A stretch of 64,000 bases of DNA from Lysinibacillus cavernae (GCF_009724685.1 NZ_WMEF01000007.1:156109-220108); one strand, 5' to 3'; positions 25,945 through 35,351 are shown, counted from the first letter of the stretch. Numbers and translations: made by a program. Notes: generated by a model not told the origin, from the sequence alone.

Positions 25945-27876
25945 ATGTCAGAAATGATTAAATTAACTTTCCCAGATGGCGCCGTAAAGGAATTTGCAAA
26001 AGGTACTTCAACTGATGATGTAGCATTATCAATAAGCCCAGGCTTACGTAAAAAAGCTTATGCAGGTAAAATTAATGGTCTGTTAGTTGATTTAAAAACA
26101 CCAATCGAAGAGGATGCAACAATTGCGATCGTCACACAAGATGATGAGGAAGCACTTGAGATTTTACGTCACTCAACAGCTCACTTAACAGCGCAAGCTA
26201 TTAAACGCCTATTCCCTGATGCAAAGCTTGGTATTGGTCCTGTCATTGAAGGTGGTTTCTACTACGATATTGACTCACCAACACCAATTACTGCTGAGGA
26301 TCTACCAGCAATCGAAAAAGAAATGAAAAAAATTATTGCTGAAAACTTAGAGGTGGAACGCAAAAATGTAAGTCGTGCTGAAGCACAAGCAATCTATGAA
26401 GAGATTGGCGATGAATATAAATTAGAATTACTTGAAGCAATTCCAGCAGATGAGCAAGTATCTATCTATTATCAAGGGGAATTTTTCGATCTTTGCCGCG
26501 GTATTCACGTACCAGCTACTGGAAAACTTCGTGAATTCAAACTTCTATCATTAGCTGGTGCTTATTGGAGAGGGAACTCTGATAACAAAATGCTTCAACG
26601 TATTTATGGTACAGCGTTCTTCAAAAAAGAGGAATTAAAACATCACCTACAAATGCTGGAAGAAGCAAAAGAGCGTGATCACCGTAAAATCGGAAAAGAA
26701 TTAGAGTTGTTCACTACTTCTCAAAAGGTTGGTCAAGGTTTACCACTTTGGTTACCGAATGGTGCAACAATTCGTCGTGTCATTGAACGTTATATCGTAG
26801 ATAAAGAATTATCACTTGGTTATAAGCATGTTTATACACCAGTACTAGGTTCGAAAGAGCTTTATCAAACTTCAGGTCACTGGGACCATTACCAAGATTC
26901 TATTTTCCCACCAATGGAGATGGATAATGAGACATTAATTATGCGTCCAATGAACTGTCCTCACCATATGATGGTTTACAAAAATAGCATGCACTCATAT
27001 CGTAACTTACCATTACGTATTGCAGAGCTTGGTACTATGCACCGTTACGAAATGTCAGGAGCGGTTTCAGGCCTACAACGTGTACGTGGTATGACTTTAA
27101 ACGATGCACATATTTTTGTTCGCCCAGACCAAATTAAAGGGGAATTCCAAAAAGTAGTACAGTTAATTTTAGAGGTTTATAAAGACTTTGATTTAAATGA
27201 TTATTCGTTCCGTTTATCATATCGCGACCCAGCAGATACTGAAAAATACTTCGATGATGATGTTATGTGGGAAAAAGCGCAAAGCATGCTAAAAGAAGCA
27301 ATGGATGAGCTTGGATTAGATTACTTCGAAGCGGAAGGTGAGGCTGCATTCTACGGTCCTAAACTTGACGTTCAAGTAAAAACAGCGATTGGTAAAGAAG
27401 AAACGTTATCTACTGTTCAACTAGACTTCTTATTACCTGAACGTTTTGACCTAACTTATGTTGGTGAAGATGGAAAACCACATCGTCCAGTTGTTATTCA
27501 CCGTGGTGTTGTATCGACAATGGAGCGTTTTGTTGCCTTCTTAATTGAAGAATACAAAGGCGCATTCCCAACTTGGTTAGCACCAGTACAAGTAGAAGTA
27601 ATTCCAGTATCGAATGAAGCACACTTCGACTATGCAAAACAAATCGAGGAGCAGTTAACTGCTGCGGGTTTACGTGTAGAAATGGATGATCGTGAAGAGA
27701 AATTAGGCTATAAAATCCGTGAAGCACAAATGAAAAAAATTCCGTATATGCTTGTCATTGGGGATAAAGAAGTAGAAGCAAACGGCGTAAATGTTCGTCG
27801 TTATGGCTCTAAAGATTCCGAAACAATTAGCTTTGAGAATTTCTTAGCAGCTGTAAAAGAAGAAATTACAAAATAA
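25945..27876 (+). CDS. thrS: Threonyl-tRNA synthetase
   Basis: Charges tRNA-Thr. The 643-residue protein has the TGS domain (about 1-65), an editing/SAD domain with the HSTAHL and zinc-like [10 protein letters not shown] motifs (about 70-225), the class II catalytic core with [21 protein letters not shown] and motif 2 [19 protein letters not shown], and the C-terminal anticodon-binding domain (about 540-640). RBS GAAGGAG precedes the ATG. Expression is under the T-box leader just upstream. A 13-bp hairpin follows the stop. In B. subtilis ytxB and ytxC lie between dnaI and thrS; neither is here. Confidence 0.97.
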   Translation: MSEMIKLTFPDGAVKEFAKGTSTDDVALSISPGLRKKAYAGKINGLLVDLKTPIEEDATIAIVTQDDEEALEILRHSTAHLTAQAIKRLFPDAKLGIGPVIEGGFYYDIDSPTPITAEDLPAIEKEMKKIIAENLEVERKNVSRAEAQAIYEEIGDEYKLELLEAIPADEQVSIYYQGEFFDLCRGIHVPATGKLREFKLLSLAGAYWRGNSDNKMLQRIYGTAFFKKEELKHHLQMLEEAKERDHRKIGKELELFTTSQKVGQGLPLWLPNGATIRRVIERYIVDKELSLGYKHVYTPVLGSKELYQTSGHWDHYQDSIFPPMEMDNETLIMRPMNCPHHMMVYKNSMHSYRNLPLRIAELGTMHRYEMSGAVSGLQRVRGMTLNDAHIFVRPDQIKGEFQKVVQLILEVYKDFDLNDYSFRLSYRDPADTEKYFDDDVMWEKAQSMLKEAMDELGLDYFEAEGEAAFYGPKLDVQVKTAIGKEETLSTVQLDFLLPERFDLTYVGEDGKPHRPVVIHRGVVSTMERFVAFLIEEYKGAFPTWLAPVQVEVIPVSNEAHFDYAKQIEEQLTAAGLRVEMDDREEKLGYKIREAQMKKIPYMLVIGDKEVEANGVNVRRYGSKDSETISFENFLAAVKEEITK

Positions 27877-27886
27877 TCTTTAACAA

Positions 27887-27916
27887 GAAAGCCTCGCTTG
27901 CATAAGTGAGGTTTTC
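27887..27916 (+). terminator. Hairpin terminator of thrS
   Basis: GAAAGCCTCGCTT (27887-27899) pairs with AAGTGAGGTTTTC (27904-27916) with two G-T pairs. The T run is inside the 3' arm rather than after it, so efficiency is uncertain. Confidence 0.65.
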
Positions 27917-27991
27917 TGTGTAAAATAAATCATGCTTTTGTATAGATTATTTAATTTTAGGTCAATCTAGTAGAGATAAGAAAATAAGTGT

Positions 27992-28020
27992 TTGACAGCT
28001 TATCATATACATGCTAATAT
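27992..28020 (+). promoter_or_regulatory. infC operon promoter
   Basis: TTGACA (27992-27997), 17-base spacer, TAATAT (28015-28020): a near-consensus sigma-A promoter for the infC-rpmI-rplT transcript. Confidence 0.85.
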
Positions 28021-28027
28021 AATTAAG

Positions 28028-28191
28028 GTTAATGAATACAAAGTTTGTGGTTGAAGTAGAGGCTGCCCGCTTCTCACCTGATACAACGCTTTAAAGGCTG
28101 TGAACAGGTATGACACGTTGAATTGTTTTGCGTAGACTTGCGCATGCACATATAGCGGGCGGACATCTTCAAAAATGTCCGTCCTTTTTTT
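28028..28191 (+). ncRNA. L20-responsive leader of infC-rpmI-rplT
   Basis: Attenuation leader in the position where B. subtilis carries the ribosomal protein L20 leader. The terminator stem is GGGCGGACAT (28157-28166) with ATGTCCGTCC (28175-28184), then a T run to 28191. GCCCGCT at 28065-28071 is exactly complementary to AGCGGGC at 28154-28160, which removes the 5' terminator arm; this long-range pairing is the likely antiterminator. Excess L20 binding would favour termination. From 28192 to the infC start there is a GC-rich hairpin GGGCAAGGCTTTGCCC (28224-28239). Confidence 0.85.
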
Positions 28192-28279
28192 ATGGACATG
28201 ACAAGAGGATGTACCGTTCAACCGGGCAAGGCTTTGCCCAAACCATGTATTCGCGACAACTACTTGGAGGTGGATTACT

Positions 28280-28795
28280 ATTAGCAAAGACATGTATGTA
28301 AACGAAGGCATTCGCGCACGTGAACTTCGATTAATCGATCACAATGGTGACCAGCTTGGTGTAAAGACACGTAATGAAGCGCTAGAAATCGCCGCTCGTG
28401 TAAACTTGGATCTTGTCCTTGTGGCCCCTCAAGCCAAGCCGCCAGTCGCTCGTATCATGGACTATGGTAAATTTAAGTTTGAACAGCAAAAGAAAGACCG
28501 TGAAATTCGTAAAAATCAAAAGGTCATCGTATTGAAAGAGGTTCGTTTGAGCCCAACTATCGATGAACATGATTTCCAAACGAAGTTACGTAATGCGATT
28601 AAATTCCTTGAAAAAGGCGATAAAGTAAAATGTAGCCTACGTTTCAAAGGTCGTGCGATTACACACAAAGAGATTGGTCAACGTGTGTTAGATCGTTTTG
28701 CTGAAGCTTGTGCTGAAGTATCAACGGTAGAACAAAAACCGAAGATGGAAGGCCGAAGCATGTTCTTAGTTCTTCAACCAAAGAACGAGAAATAA
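28280..28795 (+). CDS. infC: Translation initiation factor IF-3, ATT start
   Basis: Binds the 30S subunit and checks start-codon pairing. The reading frame from ATT at 28280, nine bases after GGAGGTGG, gives 171 residues beginning (M)[14 protein letters not shown], matching the known IF-3 N-terminus; the ATG at 28292 would drop four residues and has no RBS. An AUU start is the classical autoregulatory device, since IF-3 rejects it. Linker and C-domain motifs [18 protein letters not shown] and [19 protein letters not shown] are clear. It is the first gene of the operon with L35 and L20. Confidence 0.96.
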   Translation: MSKDMYVNEGIRARELRLIDHNGDQLGVKTRNEALEIAARVNLDLVLVAPQAKPPVARIMDYGKFKFEQQKKDREIRKNQKVIVLKEVRLSPTIDEHDFQTKLRNAIKFLEKGDKVKCSLRFKGRAITHKEIGQRVLDRFAEACAEVSTVEQKPKMEGRSMFLVLQPKNEK

Positions 28796-28826
28796 TATTA
28801 GACGAACAGTTTAGGAGGAATTCGAC

Positions 28827-29027
28827 ATGCCAAAAATGAAAACTCACCGTGGAGCTGCGAAACGTTTCAAAAAAACGGGTTCAGGTAAATTAAAATATGA
28901 CCGTGCTTACGGTAGCCACTTATTCGCAAACAAATCTACGAAACAAAAACGTCACCTACGTAAAGCTAACATCGTTTCATCTGGTGACTTCAAACGCATC
29001 AAATCTTTACTTGTTTACATGAAATAA
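28827..29027 (+). CDS. rpmI: 50S ribosomal protein L35
   Basis: 66-residue, strongly basic large-subunit protein starting [23 protein letters not shown], the family signature. RBS TAGGAGG lies seven to eight bases before the ATG. Middle gene of infC-rpmI-rplT. The C-terminal [11 protein letters not shown] helix is normal. No oddities. Confidence 0.98.
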   Translation: MPKMKTHRGAAKRFKKTGSGKLKYDRAYGSHLFANKSTKQKRHLRKANIVSSGDFKRIKSLLVYMK

Positions 29028-29048
29028 TTGACTACAAAAAAATACTAA

Positions 29049-29469
<421 letters not shown>

Positions 29470-29541
29470 CTGCACCGAAAGTGAAACGACAGGTGCAAAA
29501 TAGGAATTTTCTGCACCGAAAGTGAAACGACAGGTGCAAAA
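29470..29541 (+). repeat. Two identical 31-bp direct repeats (dispersed family)
   Basis: 29470-29500 and 29511-29541 are identical, separated by 10 bases. Each has TGCACC and GGTGCA ends around a GAAAGTGAAACGACA core, so each can form a short hairpin. Related single copies occur at 16829, 42054, 42202 and, inverted, at 9481. Confidence 0.9.
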
Positions 29542-29576
29542 AAAAGACTGATGGATTTTTCCATCAGTCTTTTTTT
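29540..29576 (+). terminator. Intrinsic terminator of infC-rpmI-rplT
   Basis: AGACTGATGG (29545-29554) with CCATCAGTCT (29561-29570), flanked by A and T runs. Confidence 0.92.
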
Positions 29577-29620
29577 GTGTTAGATTAGTAGTATAACGTT
29601 TTTTGATAAAGGAGTAGGGA

Positions 29621-29884
29621 ATGGGACAAGCATTATTAGCTTATATGAGCATCGTATCGATTGTGTTGCTCATTTTAATGGGGATGGATAAATCGCGTGC
29701 GAAAAAGCATGAATGGCGTATTGCGGAACGAACTTTGTTTACACTAGCCATAGCGGGAGGGGCAGTTGGTGGTGTACTTGGTATGTATTTATTCCGTCAC
29801 AAAACACGCCACAATAGTTTTGCATTTGGTTTTCCGCTACTAGCAGCCCTTCAAATTTTTATCATTGTACAATTGTGGGCGTAA
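29621..29884 (+). CDS. ysdA: DUF1294 membrane protein (YsdA)
   Basis: 87-residue membrane protein with three hydrophobic segments (about 5-19, 41-59, 69-86) and the DUF1294 signatures MGMDKSRAKKHEWRIAERTL and GGVLGMYLFRHKTRHNSFAFGFP. Function unknown. RBS AAAGGAG precedes the ATG. The place after rplT is the same as B. subtilis ysdA. It is convergent with ysdB, and a hairpin between them carries a T run only on the minus side, so this gene may lack a strong terminator of its own. Confidence 0.9.
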   Translation: MGQALLAYMSIVSIVLLILMGMDKSRAKKHEWRIAERTLFTLAIAGGAVGGVLGMYLFRHKTRHNSFAFGFPLLAALQIFIIVQLWA

Positions 29885-29887
29885 TTG

Positions 29888-29926
29888 AAAACAATAAAAA
29901 ACACATCCTCATGATGGGGATGTGTT
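29888..29926 (-). terminator. Terminator of ysdB
   Basis: ACACATCC (29901-29908) and GGATGTGT (29918-29925); read on the minus strand the stem is followed by a T run. The ysdB TGA (29909-29911) lies at the top of the stem. Confidence 0.8.
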
Positions 29927-30304
29927 ACGCATAAGCTGTTCAATGGGCTGCTTCCAATTAATTTTTGCGCTTGGATAATTCAATAGAATTTCTTGCTGTA
30001 AATATTCAAAGTCGCTTTTGCTGAAGCCTTGCAACGTTGCAGCATCACGAGCTCCTACAAAGATGGTGACAACTTCGAAGGCATCCTCTGTCGTGCCCAA
30101 GTATTTTTCACCTTCAAAAAGAGCACCCTTATAGGAAATAAAGAAATTTTTGCGGACATTTTTAACGTCATCATAGAAATAATATTGGCCTTTTTCATAG
30201 GCTTCATCAAGTTTGCGTTTAGGATCGGTTATATAACGAATCGCTTTATAAAATACATAAATAATAAGCGCAATCACAGCAAGTCGAATAAGTAACGGCA
30301 ACAT
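29909..30304 (-). CDS. ysdB: YsdB-family membrane-anchored protein
   Basis: 131 residues: one N-terminal membrane helix (about 3-20) then a soluble domain with IRYITDPKRKLDEAYEKGQYYFYDD and VRKNFFISYKGALFEGEKYLG. It corresponds to B. subtilis YsdB, which belongs to the sigma-W regulon and affects sigma-W activation; the biochemical role is unknown. The ATG at 30304 follows AAGGGGG on the minus strand. A TGAAAC-N17-CGTA promoter lies about 40 bases upstream on the same strand, consistent with that regulon. Its stop is in the terminator stem. Confidence 0.85.
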   Translation of the reverse strand: MLPLLIRLAVIALIIYVFYKAIRYITDPKRKLDEAYEKGQYYFYDDVKNVRKNFFISYKGALFEGEKYLGTTEDAFEVVTIFVGARDAATLQGFSKSDFEYLQQEILLNYPSAKINWKQPIEQLMRNTSPS

Positions 30305-30343
30305 TTTAAATTTTCCCCCTTGAAGAAAGGTTATTCTTTCCTA

Positions 30344-30370
30344 TACGATTAGAGAGGTCAAATAGTTTCA
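30344..30370 (-). promoter_or_regulatory. Sigma-W-type promoter of ysdB
   Basis: On the minus strand TGAAAC (30370-30365) and CGTA (30347-30344) are 17 bases apart. ysdB is a sigma-W gene in B. subtilis, which supports the match. Confidence 0.65.
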
Positions 30371-30409
30371 CTTTTATTTAAATATTTTTTAGAAATTTAG
30401 GAGAAAAAA

Positions 30410-30895
30410 ATGAATTTACAACAATTGTTTAATATGCAAAAAGAGCTTGATGATTTTATCGAGCAAACACAAAATATTCAGCAAGATGTATTTCAAGAAA
30501 AAGGCTTAGCATTAATGGTGGAGCTAGCTGAGCTTGCCAATGAAACGCGCTGCTTTAAATTTTGGAGCACAAAAGGTCCTTCAGCGCGTGAAGTTATTTT
30601 AGAAGAATATGTCGATTCCATTCATTTTATCTTATCTCTTGGCTTGCTAAAGGGGTATACATCAATCGAAAAATGGCCAGTGGTAGAAGAGAAAAGAAAT
30701 TTAACGGAAACATTTTTACAGACACAAAGTGCTATTTTAACATTTATTCAGCAACCTACTGAAGAGCTTTATTTAGACATTTGGCAATTCTATGGATTAC
30801 TTGCATACAATCTCGGATTTACATTTGAGGATGTTGTTGGCGCTTATATTGAAAAAAACCAAGAAAATTATAATCGTCAGCGTTCAGGATATTAA
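30410..30895 (+). CDS. Dimeric all-alpha dUTP diphosphatase
   Basis: 161-residue protein of the dUTPase_2 (all-alpha, MazG-superfamily) type that hydrolyses dUTP to dUMP and keeps uracil out of DNA. The metal-binding acidic residues are arranged as in the family: VELAELANETRCFKFW (E..E..E) and, about 25 residues later, EEYVDSIHFILSLG (E..D). It is not related to trimeric dUTPases. The gene is divergent from ysdB and followed 95 bases later by the M42 peptidase. RBS AGGAG precedes the ATG. Confidence 0.85.
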   Translation: MNLQQLFNMQKELDDFIEQTQNIQQDVFQEKGLALMVELAELANETRCFKFWSTKGPSAREVILEEYVDSIHFILSLGLLKGYTSIEKWPVVEEKRNLTETFLQTQSAILTFIQQPTEELYLDIWQFYGLLAYNLGFTFEDVVGAYIEKNQENYNRQRSGY

Positions 30896-30990
30896 ATTAA
30901 GAAATACACCAATTTTCAGACGATTAAGCTAGGAATATTTCGGTAAACGAAGTATAATAAAATAGATACAAGAAGTAGGAGGCCAAAAGG

Positions 30991-32079
30991 ATGACACAAC
31001 TAGATCCAACATTACAAATGTTTAAAGATTTAACAGATGCGAATGGTATTGCAGGTAATGAACGTGCACCTCGTGAGGTCATGAAAAAATACATTGCACC
31101 ATATGCAGACTCTGTAGAAACAGATAACTTAGGAAGTGTAATTGCTAAAAAAGTAGGCGATGAAAACGGTCCTAAAATTGTCGTAGCAGGACATTTAGAT
31201 GAAGTAGGCTTCATGGTTACACAAATTGATGACAAAGGCTTTATCAAATTCCAAACAGTAGGTGGATGGTGGAGCCAAGTTATGCTTGCGCAGCGTGTAA
31301 CGATTACTACACGTAAAGGCGATGAAGTGATTGGGGTTATTGGTTCAAAGCCACCTCATATTCTACCTGCTGATGTACGTAATAAAGTAGTAGATATCAA
31401 AGATATGTTTATCGATATTGGTGCTGCTTCTAAAGATGAAGTACTTGAATGGGGCGTACGTCCTGGCGATATGGTAACACCGTATTTTGAATTCAACGTC
31501 ATGAAAAATGACAAGTATCTGTTAGCAAAAGCTTGGGATAATCGCATTGGTTGTGCCATCGCTATTGATGTCATGAAAGCGTTACAAAATGAAAAGCACC
31601 CGAATATTCTTTATTCTGTAGGGAATGTGCAAGAAGAAGTTGGTCTACGTGGTGCTAAAACGGCAACACATAAAATTCAGCCAGATATTGGATTTGCAGT
31701 TGATGTAGGTGTAGCAGGAGATACTCCAGGTGTTACAGCAAAAGAATCGACTAGTAAGATGGGCGCAGGTCCACAAATCGTTGTGTATGATGCATCTATG
31801 GTATCACACCGTGGCTTACGTGAATTCGTATTAGATGTAGCAGACGAAAACAATATTCCATATCAATTTGAAGCGATGGCTGGCGGTGGTACAGATGCTG
31901 GTTCTATCCACGTAACAGCAAATGGTGTACCAGCACTATCAATCGGTATTGCAACACGTTATATCCATTCACATGCAGGTATCCTACATCGTGATGATTA
32001 TGATAACGCTGTTAAATTAATGGTGGAAGTCATTAAAAAATTAGACCGTGATGCAGTCAATAAAATTACATTCGATTAA
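30991..32079 (+). CDS. ysdC: M42 family metallo-aminopeptidase (YsdC)
   Basis: Cytosolic, tetrahedral M42 aminopeptidase/endoglucanase-fold protein, 362 residues. Zinc ligands and catalytic residues appear in order: [13 protein letters not shown] (His-x-Asp), [15 protein letters not shown] (Asp bridging metals), [14 protein letters not shown] (catalytic Glu-Glu), [10 protein letters not shown] (Asp) and YIHSHAG (His). Family members trim N-terminal residues of short peptides. B. subtilis ysdC sits in the same neighbourhood. RBS AGGAGG lies seven bases before the ATG and a TATAAT at 30953-30958 gives a likely promoter. Confidence 0.93.
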   Translation: MTQLDPTLQMFKDLTDANGIAGNERAPREVMKKYIAPYADSVETDNLGSVIAKKVGDENGPKIVVAGHLDEVGFMVTQIDDKGFIKFQTVGGWWSQVMLAQRVTITTRKGDEVIGVIGSKPPHILPADVRNKVVDIKDMFIDIGAASKDEVLEWGVRPGDMVTPYFEFNVMKNDKYLLAKAWDNRIGCAIAIDVMKALQNEKHPNILYSVGNVQEEVGLRGAKTATHKIQPDIGFAVDVGVAGDTPGVTAKESTSKMGAGPQIVVYDASMVSHRGLREFVLDVADENNIPYQFEAMAGGGTDAGSIHVTANGVPALSIGIATRYIHSHAGILHRDDYDNAVKLMVEVIKKLDRDAVNKITFD

Positions 32080-32115
32080 TTGAATGGAAAGAACTAAATA
32101 GAAATACCATAATTT

Positions 32116-32148
32116 AGCCTTCTAACTAAAATGTTAGGAGGCTTTTTT
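32116..32148 (+). terminator. Intrinsic terminator of ysdC
   Basis: AGCCTTCTAAC (32116-32126) pairs with GTTAGGAGGCT (32133-32143), then six T. Confidence 0.9.
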
Positions 32149-32273
32149 CGTTGGTCAAACCAAAAAAGTATACCGAAATAGTTAGGGGGATATAGCAAGT
32201 GTTACACAATAGTCATTAAATGGTCGTTAGTACATGCTAATAACAAGTTGAAAACGAAACTAAAATACTATTT

Positions 32274-32300
32274 TTGAAAATTATTTTTGTATGGTATAAT
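32274..32300 (+). promoter_or_regulatory. Extended -10 promoter of the cytolysin gene
   Basis: TATAAT (32295-32300) preceded by TGG (32292-32294), an extended -10. A TTGAAA at 32274-32279 is a -35 candidate with a 15-base spacer. Confidence 0.6.
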
Positions 32301-32324
32301 TTCCTATAAAAGGAGTGGATTTAT

Positions 32325-33845
32325 TTGGGAATTCGAAAAGTAATCAAATTTCTATTATGTTTATCTATTATTTTATGCATTATAAATTATCCTAGTATTT
32401 CTTTTGCTGAAACACTTGATACTAATATATCTAGTGAAAAAAGCAAATCTGACATTGATACGGGTATAGCAAACTTGAACTACAATAACAGGGAAGTATT
32501 AGCAGTGAATGGTGACAAGGTTGATAGCTTTGTTCCAAAAGAAGGTATTAACTCAAATAATAAATTTATAGTGGTTGAACGTAACAAAAAATCACTTACA
32601 ACTTCACCGGTGGATATTTCAATTATTGATTCTATGGCGAATCGTACATATCCAGGAGCATTACAACTTGCAAATCAAGCTTTTGCAGACAATCAACCTA
32701 GTTTATTGGTGGCTAAAAGAAAGCCCCTAAATATTAGCATTGATTTACCTGGTATGAAAAGGGAAAATACTATGACTGTGGATAATCCAACATATGGTAA
32801 TGTGTCTGGGGCTGTAGATGAGTTAGTATCTACTTGGAGTGAGAAATATTCCACTACACATACTTTGCCTGCAAGACTACAATATTCTGAATCTATGGTT
32901 TATAGCAAATCTCAAATAGCAAGTGCTCTAAATGTTAACGCCCAAGTTCTTGACAATTCACTGGGGATTGACTTTAATGCGATTGCGAGTGGAGAGAAAA
33001 AAGTGATGGTTGCAGCATATAAACAAATATTTTATACAGTAAGTGCTGAACTACCTAACAATCCATCAAACCTTTTTGATGATAGTGTTCATTTTGAAGA
33101 ATTAACTCGTAAAGGGGTAAGTAATGATGCTCCACCCGTTATGGTGTCAAATGTAGCTTATGGTAGAACAATTTATGTGAAATTAGAAACAAACTCTAAG
33201 AGCAAGGATGTACAAGCTGCTTTTAAAGCCTTACTGAAGAATGTCAATACGAATGTGGAAACTAGTGGACAGTACAAGGATATTTTTGAGGAAAGTTCCT
33301 TTACGGCTGTAGTATTAGGAGGAGATTCACAAAAGCATAATCAAATTGTCTCAAAGGACTTTAATGATATTCGAGAAATAATTAAAGATAATGCAGAATT
33401 TAGTCTTAAAAATCCAGCATATCCAATTTCGTATACAAGTGTTTTCTTAAAGGATAATTCAATTGCTGCTGTTCATAACAATACAGATTATATCGAGACG
33501 ACAGCCACAGAATATTCTAAAGGAAGCATCATCCTTGATCATTATGGTGCATATGTTGCTCAATTTGAAGTAGCCTGGGATGAATTTTCATATGATGAAA
33601 ATGGCAATGAAGTACTAACTCATAAAACTTGGGATGGAAACTGGAAAGACAAAACAGCCCATTTCTCAACAGTAATACCACTTCCGCCTAATTCAAAAAA
33701 TATAAGAATTTATGCAAGAGAATGTACAGGACTTGCATGGGATTGGTGGAGAACGATAATTGATGAATACAATGTTCCATTGTCTAATGAAATCAAAGTC
33801 TCCATTGGAGGAACTACATTATACCCAAAAGGTAGTATTAATTAG
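32325..33845 (+). CDS. Cholesterol-dependent cytolysin (sphaericolysin-like)
   Basis: Secreted pore-forming toxin of the thiol-activated cytolysin family, 506 residues. It has a Sec signal peptide (basic RKVIK, hydrophobic core, probable cleavage after SFA at 28) and then domains 1-3 with [22 protein letters not shown]. Domain 4 carries the undecapeptide [11 protein letters not shown] at 466-476 (Asp where the consensus has Glu) and the cholesterol-sensing Thr498-Leu499 in GGTTLYP. Monomers bind cholesterol membranes and oligomerise into large pores. The start is TTG, nine bases after AGGAG. It stands alone between two terminators in otherwise core sequence. L. sphaericus sphaericolysin and anthrolysin O are the closest named relatives I would expect. 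Confidence 0.95.
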   Translation: MGIRKVIKFLLCLSIILCIINYPSISFAETLDTNISSEKSKSDIDTGIANLNYNNREVLAVNGDKVDSFVPKEGINSNNKFIVVERNKKSLTTSPVDISIIDSMANRTYPGALQLANQAFADNQPSLLVAKRKPLNISIDLPGMKRENTMTVDNPTYGNVSGAVDELVSTWSEKYSTTHTLPARLQYSESMVYSKSQIASALNVNAQVLDNSLGIDFNAIASGEKKVMVAAYKQIFYTVSAELPNNPSNLFDDSVHFEELTRKGVSNDAPPVMVSNVAYGRTIYVKLETNSKSKDVQAAFKALLKNVNTNVETSGQYKDIFEESSFTAVVLGGDSQKHNQIVSKDFNDIREIIKDNAEFSLKNPAYPISYTSVFLKDNSIAAVHNNTDYIETTATEYSKGSIILDHYGAYVAQFEVAWDEFSYDENGNEVLTHKTWDGNWKDKTAHFSTVIPLPPNSKNIRIYARECTGLAWDWWRTIIDEYNVPLSNEIKVSIGGTTLYPKGSIN

Positions 33846-33966
33846 GTTTAGTTAAGAGGCACTATTTCAAAGGCTATGGCATAGGGTGTTGTGGCTCTAC
33901 TCATCTAACATCAAAATTCACCAATAATATTTAATTTCATTTGATTGTAGTGATAATAGAATTTTA

Positions 33967-33998
33967 CCTCCTAACAAATTATTGTTAGGAGGCCTTTT
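33967..33998 (+). terminator. Intrinsic terminator after the cytolysin
   Basis: CCTCCTAACA (33967-33976) and TGTTAGGAGG (33983-33992), then CCTTTT. It lies 120 bases after the stop; the rest of the 33846-34184 gap holds only the argF promoter. Confidence 0.8.
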
Positions 33999-34111
33999 AT
34001 GTTTATTTAACGATAACCCTATGTCACGTTCCTTTAATGAATGCATAATTATTCGTTTGTACGAATTTTTGCCACATTTAATGACAAATAAATAATAATT
34101 GAAATTAATTA

Positions 34112-34150
34112 TAAAAATTCAGTTGATTTTATATTTATGCATGCTATACT
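34112..34150 (+). promoter_or_regulatory. argF promoter with possible ARG box
   Basis: TTGATT (34123-34128), spacer 16, TATACT (34145-34150) preceded by TGC (extended -10). TAAAAATTCA at 34112-34121, the core of the Bacillus ARG box, abuts the -35, a plausible site for ArgR/AhrC repression. Confidence 0.5.
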
Positions 34151-34184
34151 AATTTCAACAGCAACGATATAAGGAGCGAAGGCT

Positions 34185-35150
34185 ATGAAATTACTCGAAG
34201 AAGTACAGCTAAAATTAGTGCCTAGTTTAAAAGGAAAGGATCTTTTAACTTTGCTAGACTATACAAGTCAAGAGGTTCAAGAACTTATTGAATTAGCAAC
34301 ACAACTAAAAATGATTACAAAAGAGGGCAAATGCCCAAGATTACTAGAAGGTAAAACACTTGGTATGATTTTTGAAAAACATTCAACTCGTACACGTATT
34401 TCATTTGAAGTCGGCATGAATCAGCTAGGTGGAAAAAGTATGTTTATGCATGCGCGTGATTTACAAATTGGTCGTGGTGAATCGATTTATGATACAGCAC
34501 ATGTGTTATCGGGCTATTTAGATGGCATAATGATTCGTGCAAATTCTCACGCGATGGTCAAGGAGCTTGCAGAGCATGCAGCTATTCCGGTGATCAATGG
34601 ATTAACGGATATTTATCATCCTTGTCAAGCATTAGCAGATTTAGAAACAATTGCAGAAAATAAAGGCATTTTAAAAGGTCTTAAAATTGCCTATGTAGGA
34701 GATGGCAACAATGTAGCGCACTCCTTAGTAGTAGCTTCTGCTCATGTCGGTATGAATGTCGCAGTGGCAACACCAGTAGGTTATGAGTGTGATGAGGAAG
34801 TGATCGTAAAAGCACAGGCGATTGCTGCGGCAAATGGTAGTACAATTATGATTACAAATGACCCTGTTGAAGCTGTACTAAATGCAGATGTTGTCTATGC
34901 AGATGTTTGGACATCAATGGGTCAAGAGGAAGAGACGGCAAAACGTTTAGAAGATTTTGCAGGCTATCAAATTAATGATGAGCTAGTTGCCTATGCAAAA
35001 CCAAATTATATGTTCTTACATTGCTTACCAGCACATCGTGAAGAAGAGGTTGCTACATCTGTTATTGATGGACCTAATTCTTATATCTTTGAACAAGCTG
35101 AAAATAGACTTCATGCACAGAAAGCCGTTCTTGCATCAATTTTAGCTTAA
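34185..35150 (+). CDS. argF: Ornithine carbamoyltransferase
   Basis: Makes citrulline from ornithine and carbamoyl phosphate (arginine synthesis). The 321 residues include the carbamoyl-phosphate motif [13 protein letters not shown], the [12 protein letters not shown] motif and the ornithine/catalytic Cys loop [13 protein letters not shown], which distinguish OTCases from aspartate carbamoyltransferase. RBS AAGGAG precedes the ATG. It stands alone here: no argGH or carAB lie next to it, and no arcA/arcC suggest a catabolic ADI operon. A possible ARG box at its promoter favours the anabolic role. Confidence 0.92.
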   Translation: MKLLEEVQLKLVPSLKGKDLLTLLDYTSQEVQELIELATQLKMITKEGKCPRLLEGKTLGMIFEKHSTRTRISFEVGMNQLGGKSMFMHARDLQIGRGESIYDTAHVLSGYLDGIMIRANSHAMVKELAEHAAIPVINGLTDIYHPCQALADLETIAENKGILKGLKIAYVGDGNNVAHSLVVASAHVGMNVAVATPVGYECDEEVIVKAQAIAAANGSTIMITNDPVEAVLNADVVYADVWTSMGQEEETAKRLEDFAGYQINDELVAYAKPNYMFLHCLPAHREEEVATSVIDGPNSYIFEQAENRLHAQKAVLASILA

Positions 35151-35198
35151 AGTTTGACATATGCTTCTCGAGTTGAGAAGTACGATAAATAAAGTTCA

Positions 35199-35351
35199 CT
35201 TGGACAACAGAGGGTGTTTATGTGAATAACATACCAGTGGTTGGCAGACAGAGGGATGTAAACCACGCGCGATGTTTGTTGTCAAGATGGATGGCTGCAT
35301 CGCTACATAGTAAAGTAACCTGGGAGACGCTGGGTTACTTTTTTCTTTTTG
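35199..35351 (+). ncRNA. Unclassified attenuator leader before the LysR gene
   Basis: Three helices form a junction: P1 from 35199-35209 with 35277-35286 (10 bp, one bulged G); P2 around GGT..ATGT (35213-35223) with ACAT..ACC (35229-35235); P3 GTGGTT (35237-35242) with AACCAC (35261-35266), 18-base loop. An intrinsic terminator follows, AAGTAACC (35313-35320) with GGTTACTT (35333-35340) and a T run. GCGATG (35269-35274) and CATCGC (35298-35303) can form an alternative helix that spans the P1 3' strand. This is the architecture of a riboswitch-type attenuator, but it matches no class I know (not S-box, T-box, FMN, TPP or purine). A TTGACA at 35154 and a CTTCTC/GAGAAG dyad at 35164-35180 lie just upstream. 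The LysR start is 97 bases after the terminator. Confidence 0.6.

Noticed and set aside
29470..29541. Possible CRISPR-like repeat pair
   Set aside because: Only two units, 10-base spacer, no cas genes, and related single copies elsewhere; a dispersed repeat instead.
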